Shown one piece after another: positions 60,776-64,000 of a stretch of DNA of 64,000 nt. The stretch is taken from the NCBI RefSeq assembly GCF_000179235.2, contig NZ_CP039373.1, positions 434,032 through 498,031 of the forward strand. The letters are read 5' to 3'. The stretch comes from Synechococcus sp. CB0101. GTDB lineage: Bacteria; Cyanobacteriota; Cyanobacteriia; PCC-6307; Cyanobiaceae. How positions within the stretch are numbered: position 1 is the first letter of the stretch; each line of letters begins with the position of its first letter. A program made the translations under genes and the position numbers. Below the pieces are notes generated by a model that was not told where the DNA came from, ran no database searches, and saw only the letters and a list, made by a program, of their open reading frames with translations.

Positions 60776-61710
60776 CGCTGGCCTGCTGCGCGCTTGATGC
60801 GTTCGGCGGCGCGGCGGGCGCGGCTGATCGGCACGGCCTGCTCCTCATTCGAGCGGGCCTGCTGCACCAAGGTGGTGGGATCGACGGCCTGCAGTCGCAC
60901 CAATTCGCGGCGGCCGGCCACCACGACCTGCCCCATGTCCTTGAGGCGGCCTTCCAACTCCGTCAGGACCTGTTCGGCGTAGCGGTTGGCGCCCTCCTGA
61001 ATCGTGGCGGCCTCCTGGCGGCTGCGGCTGATCAGGGCTTCGCACTGCTGTTGGGTTTGTTGGCGGAACTGCAGGGCATCGTTCTGCACGCGTTCGGCCT
61101 CGGCCTGGCTGCTCTGCTGCAGCCGCATCGCCTCCTGGCGGATTTTTTCCAGCTCCGTGAGGCTTTGCTGGCGCGATTGCTCGTGTTGCTCAGCCAGTTG
61201 GCGCTTCAGCTCGAGCGCCTCCTGATCCAGTTGCTGGCGCCGCTGCAGCGCTTCCTGCTCCAATTGCTGACGGCGCTGGCTGAACTGTTGCTCCATTTGG
61301 GCCATGCGGGCCTGGTGCTCCTGCTCGGCCTTCGCCAGTTGTTGGCGGGCTTGGGTGAGCAGCTGTTCCCCCTGCTGACGACCCTGCTCGCGGAGCTCAG
61401 CGCCCTGGCGCTCAGCTTCCTGACGAATCGCCTGGCTGTTGATCAGTTGTTCGCGCTGTGCCTTGGCCTGCTGCAGCAGTTCCTCAGCCTGCTGACGGGC
61501 TTGCCCGATGAATTCATCCTTCTTGGCCACAAGCTCCTCGGCCTGGGCCAGCTGCGGCGGCAGGGCTTCGCGCAGCGCATCTATCAACTCGATGGCGTCC
61601 TGTTCATTCACCAAGCGCCCACCGCTGAACGGCACCCGGGTGCCGTCGAGAACGATGTCCTCCAGTTGATCGAGCTGGTCGAGCACGGAAGTGAGCTGTG
61701 CCTCAGCCAT
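60772..61710 (-). CDS. Long coiled-coil protein (DivIVA-like layout)
   Basis: A 312-residue protein. An N-terminal conserved-looking head (MAEAQLTSVLDQLDQLEDIV, with VPFSGGRLVNEQDAIELIDALREALP) is followed by about 200 residues of glutamine/glutamate/arginine-rich coiled coil and a basic C-terminus (RARRAAERIKRAAGQR). The head-plus-coil arrangement and the neighbour coaD match a cyanobacterial family often labelled DivIVA-domain or ATPase-like. A role in polar or septal scaffolding is only inference. It is 9 bp downstream of the coaD stop. Confidence 0.72.
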   Translation of the reverse strand: MAEAQLTSVLDQLDQLEDIVLDGTRVPFSGGRLVNEQDAIELIDALREALPPQLAQAEELVAKKDEFIGQARQQAEELLQQAKAQREQLINSQAIRQEAERQGAELREQGRQQGEQLLTQARQQLAKAEQEHQARMAQMEQQFSQRRQQLEQEALQRRQQLDQEALELKRQLAEQHEQSRQQSLTELEKIRQEAMRLQQSSQAEAERVQNDALQFRQQTQQQCEALISRSRQEAATIQEGANRYAEQVLTELEGRLKDMGQVVVAGRRELVRLQAVDPTTLVQQARSNEEQAVPISRARRAAERIKRAAGQR

Positions 61711-61719
61711 CAGATGCGA

Positions 61720-62214
<495 letters not shown>

Positions 62215-62313
62215 CTATGGAGCGGCATCCGCTCGGGCGGTCATCCGGCCAGCCCGCGTCCTGCAAGGGTTTCTAGAGTTCGACCAGGATCCAGTTCTCC
62301 GAGCTCGTCGCCC

Positions 62314-62796
62314 ATGGCCCTCAACGCCGACGCCAAGAAAACCCTGCTGCGCAAGATCCCCCATGGGGTGTTCATCTGCGGTGTGGCTGAAGGCGATGAG
62401 GTGAACGGTTTCACCGCCAGCTGGGTGACGCAGGGCTCCTTTGAGCCTCCCTTGGTGGTGATGGCTGTGCGCGCCGACAGCACCAGCAACGGCATGATCC
62501 AGCGCACCGGCCGCTTCTCACTGAACGTGCTGGCGGCCGACCAGAAGGATCTGGCGGCGGTGTTCTTCAAGCCCCAGAAGGGCGTGGGTGGTCGTTTTGA
62601 TGCCGCCCCCTATCAATTGGGCGAGCTGGGCCTGCCGGTGCTGAATGACGCCCTCGGTGCCGTGGAGTGCGAGCTGGTGGGGCAAGTGGCCCACGGCGAT
62701 CACACCGTGTTTGTAGGTGAGGTGAAAAGTGCTGTGCTGCATCGCGATGAGGCAGCCCTCGAGCTGAGCAGCACCGGCTGGCAGTACGGCGGCTGA
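62314..62796 (+). CDS. Flavin reductase-like domain protein
   Basis: A 160-residue FMN-binding split-barrel protein: [38 protein letters not shown], then [20 protein letters not shown] and [25 protein letters not shown]. The [10 protein letters not shown] segment and [10 protein letters not shown] are signatures of the flavin_reduct family (NAD(P)H:FMN reductases and diiron flavoprotein-associated domains). It is cytoplasmic. UvrC starts 10 bp after its stop. Confidence 0.9.
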   Translation: MALNADAKKTLLRKIPHGVFICGVAEGDEVNGFTASWVTQGSFEPPLVVMAVRADSTSNGMIQRTGRFSLNVLAADQKDLAAVFFKPQKGVGGRFDAAPYQLGELGLPVLNDALGAVECELVGQVAHGDHTVFVGEVKSAVLHRDEAALELSSTGWQYGG

Positions 62797-62806
62797 GTCG
62801 CGCCGC

Positions 62807-64000
62807 TTGAGCACGATCCAGCCACTCCTTCAAGACCCGCCTCGGCTGAAGGCGCGCCTGAAGGAGGTGCCCGCCGAGCCGGGTTGCTATCTGATGCGCG
62901 ACGCAGAGGACCGCATCCTCTACATCGGCAAAGCGAAGGTGCTGCGCAATCGCGTGCGCAGCTACTTCCAGAGCGGTAGTGGTCACGGCCACTCGCCGCG
63001 CATTGCCTTGATGGTGCGGCAGGTCTGCGAGATCGAGTTCATCGTCACCGACAGCGAGGCGGAAGCGCTCGCCCTCGAGGCGAATCTGATCAAGAACCAT
63101 CAACCGCACTTCAACGTGCTGCTGAAGGACGACAAGAAATATCCCTATCTCTGCATCACCTGGAGCGAGGCCTATCCCCGCATCTTCATCACGCGGCGGC
63201 GGCGCTTTCGTTCCCCATTGGATCGGTTCTACGGCCCCTATGTGGATGTGGGCCTGTTGCGCCGCACCCTCGGCCTGGTGAAACGGGTGTTCCCGCTGCG
63301 GCAGCGACCGCAGCCATTGCATAAAGACCGCACCTGCCTCAATTACGACATCGGGCGCTGCCCAGGGGTCTGCCAGGAAAAAATCAGCTCGGAGGACTAC
63401 CACCGCACCCTGCGCCAGGTGGCGATGGTGTTCCAAGGGCGCAATGAGGAGTTGCTGCAGCTGCTGCAGGAGCAGATGGAGCGCTATGCCGAGCGGCTTG
63501 ATTTCGAAAGTGCCGCGCGGGTGCGCGATCAGCTGCAGGGGATCGACACCCTCACGGCCGATCAAAAGATGAGCCTGGGCGACAGCTCGGTGAGCCGGGA
63601 TGTGCTTGCCCTGGCGGCGGATGAACGGGTGGCCGCCGTGCAGCTGTTCCAGATGCGTGCGGGCAAGCTCGTGGGTCGTCTGGGCTTCACCGCTGATGCC
63701 ATCGGTCTGCCCACCGAGGAGGAGCGACCTGAGGCGTTGGGGCGGATCCTGCAGACCGTGATTGAGGAGCATTACAGCCAGGTGGAGCCGGTGGAGATTC
63801 CGCCGGAGCTGTTGCTTCAGGTGCCCTTACCGCAACAGGAGCTGATCGAGGAGTGGCTGACCGAATTGCGCGGTCGCAAGGTGCGCCTCGCCGTGCCGCA
63901 GCGCTCCCAGAAGGCTGACCTGATCGAACTGGTCACCCGCAACGCCGCCTATGAACTGGAGCGGGCCCGCCGCGCCAGCGAGCAGAACCTGCTGGCAACA
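62807..64000 (+). CDS. uvrC: Excinuclease ABC subunit C, 5' part (cut by window edge)
   Basis: A frame of 398 codons from TTG 62807 that stays open to the right edge. The GIY-YIG nuclease domain opens [35 protein letters not shown]. Then come [46 protein letters not shown]-like [15 protein letters not shown], the cysteine-bearing [13 protein letters not shown] and a UvrB-binding UVR motif in [17 protein letters not shown]. It makes the dual incisions in nucleotide excision repair with UvrA/UvrB. The C-terminal RNase H-like and HhH domains lie beyond the window. Confidence 0.95.
   Translation, partial: MSTIQPLLQDPPRLKARLKEVPAEPGCYLMRDAEDRILYIGKAKVLRNRVRSYFQSGSGHGHSPRIALMVRQVCEIEFIVTDSEAEALALEANLIKNHQPHFNVLLKDDKKYPYLCITWSEAYPRIFITRRRRFRSPLDRFYGPYVDVGLLRRTLGLVKRVFPLRQRPQPLHKDRTCLNYDIGRCPGVCQEKISSEDYHRTLRQVAMVFQGRNEELLQLLQEQMERYAERLDFESAARVRDQLQGIDTLTADQKMSLGDSSVSRDVLALAADERVAAVQLFQMRAGKLVGRLGFTADAIGLPTEEERPEALGRILQTVIEEHYSQVEPVEIPPELLLQVPLPQQELIEEWLTELRGRKVRLAVPQRSQKADLIELVTRNAAYELERARRASEQNLLAT

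Overview
This 64 kb window looks like chromosome from a GC-rich unicellular picocyanobacterium of the Synechococcus/Cyanobium group. The evidence is a run of cyanobacterial families: a DnaK with a long C-terminal extension next to a zinc-finger-less DnaJ, Ycf35/DUF1257, DUF3110, DUF3598, DUF1995, DUF4330, a divergent cyanobacterial Hfq beside dapF, a PyrF-PyrE fusion, and a complete glucosylglycerol (GG) gene set. GG is the compatible solute of moderately halotolerant cyanobacteria, so a brackish or marine lifestyle is likely. Genes are tightly packed, with many 1-8 bp start/stop overlaps, and I see no insertion sequence, prophage, CRISPR array or rRNA.

Layout. 1-2.3 kb: a small lipoprotein and the PyrF-PyrE fusion. 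2.3-5.4 kb: a leftward operon of a zinc metallopeptidase, a rhomboid-type protease, an unknown protein and a PPC(DUF296)-glutaredoxin fusion. 5.4-14.2 kb: an accessory-flavoured stretch of small unknown proteins, two DUF1400-type proteins (one with an alpha/beta hydrolase domain), a PAS protein, a CsaB-type pyruvyl transferase, a medium-chain dehydrogenase, a C39-like cysteine peptidase and a secreted peroxiredoxin. 14.2-15.6 kb: rpmB and an MscS channel.

15.6-28.7 kb is the osmolyte block. It holds glycerol kinase and glycerol-3-phosphate (G3P) dehydrogenase, a trehalose-synthase-like GH13 enzyme, GG-phosphate phosphatase (GgpP), a GpsA-like protein with an altered nucleotide-binding loop, the GgtA-D ABC transporter and GG-phosphate synthase (GgpS). 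G3P, ADP-glucose and glycerol metabolism meet here: GgpS and GgpP make GG, GgtABCD recovers leaked or external GG, and GlpK/GlpD return glycerol to central metabolism. The GH13 and GpsA-like proteins have no assigned step.

28.8-34.7 kb is a leftward run: 2Fe-2S ferredoxin, inositol-phosphatase family protein, HisZ, 4Fe-4S ferredoxin, DUF3598, two tiny proteins, HtpG. Then come tRNA-Ser(GGA) and the pstC-pstA-pstB phosphate transporter, divergent from dnaK-dnaJ, DUF3110 and murQ. 42-64 kb is mostly housekeeping: mtnP, cyclophilin, ribBA, argC, purN, ycf35, an M61 peptidase, an amidase, pgi, leuS, hfq, dapF (with an unusual C-terminal extension), a cysteine desulfurase, a PBP4-type carboxypeptidase, a coiled-coil protein, coaD, a flavin reductase and the start of uvrC, which runs off the right edge.

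Functional calls rest on motifs and family knowledge recognised by eye. No database search was run, and starts at GTG/TTG/CTG codons are judgement calls.
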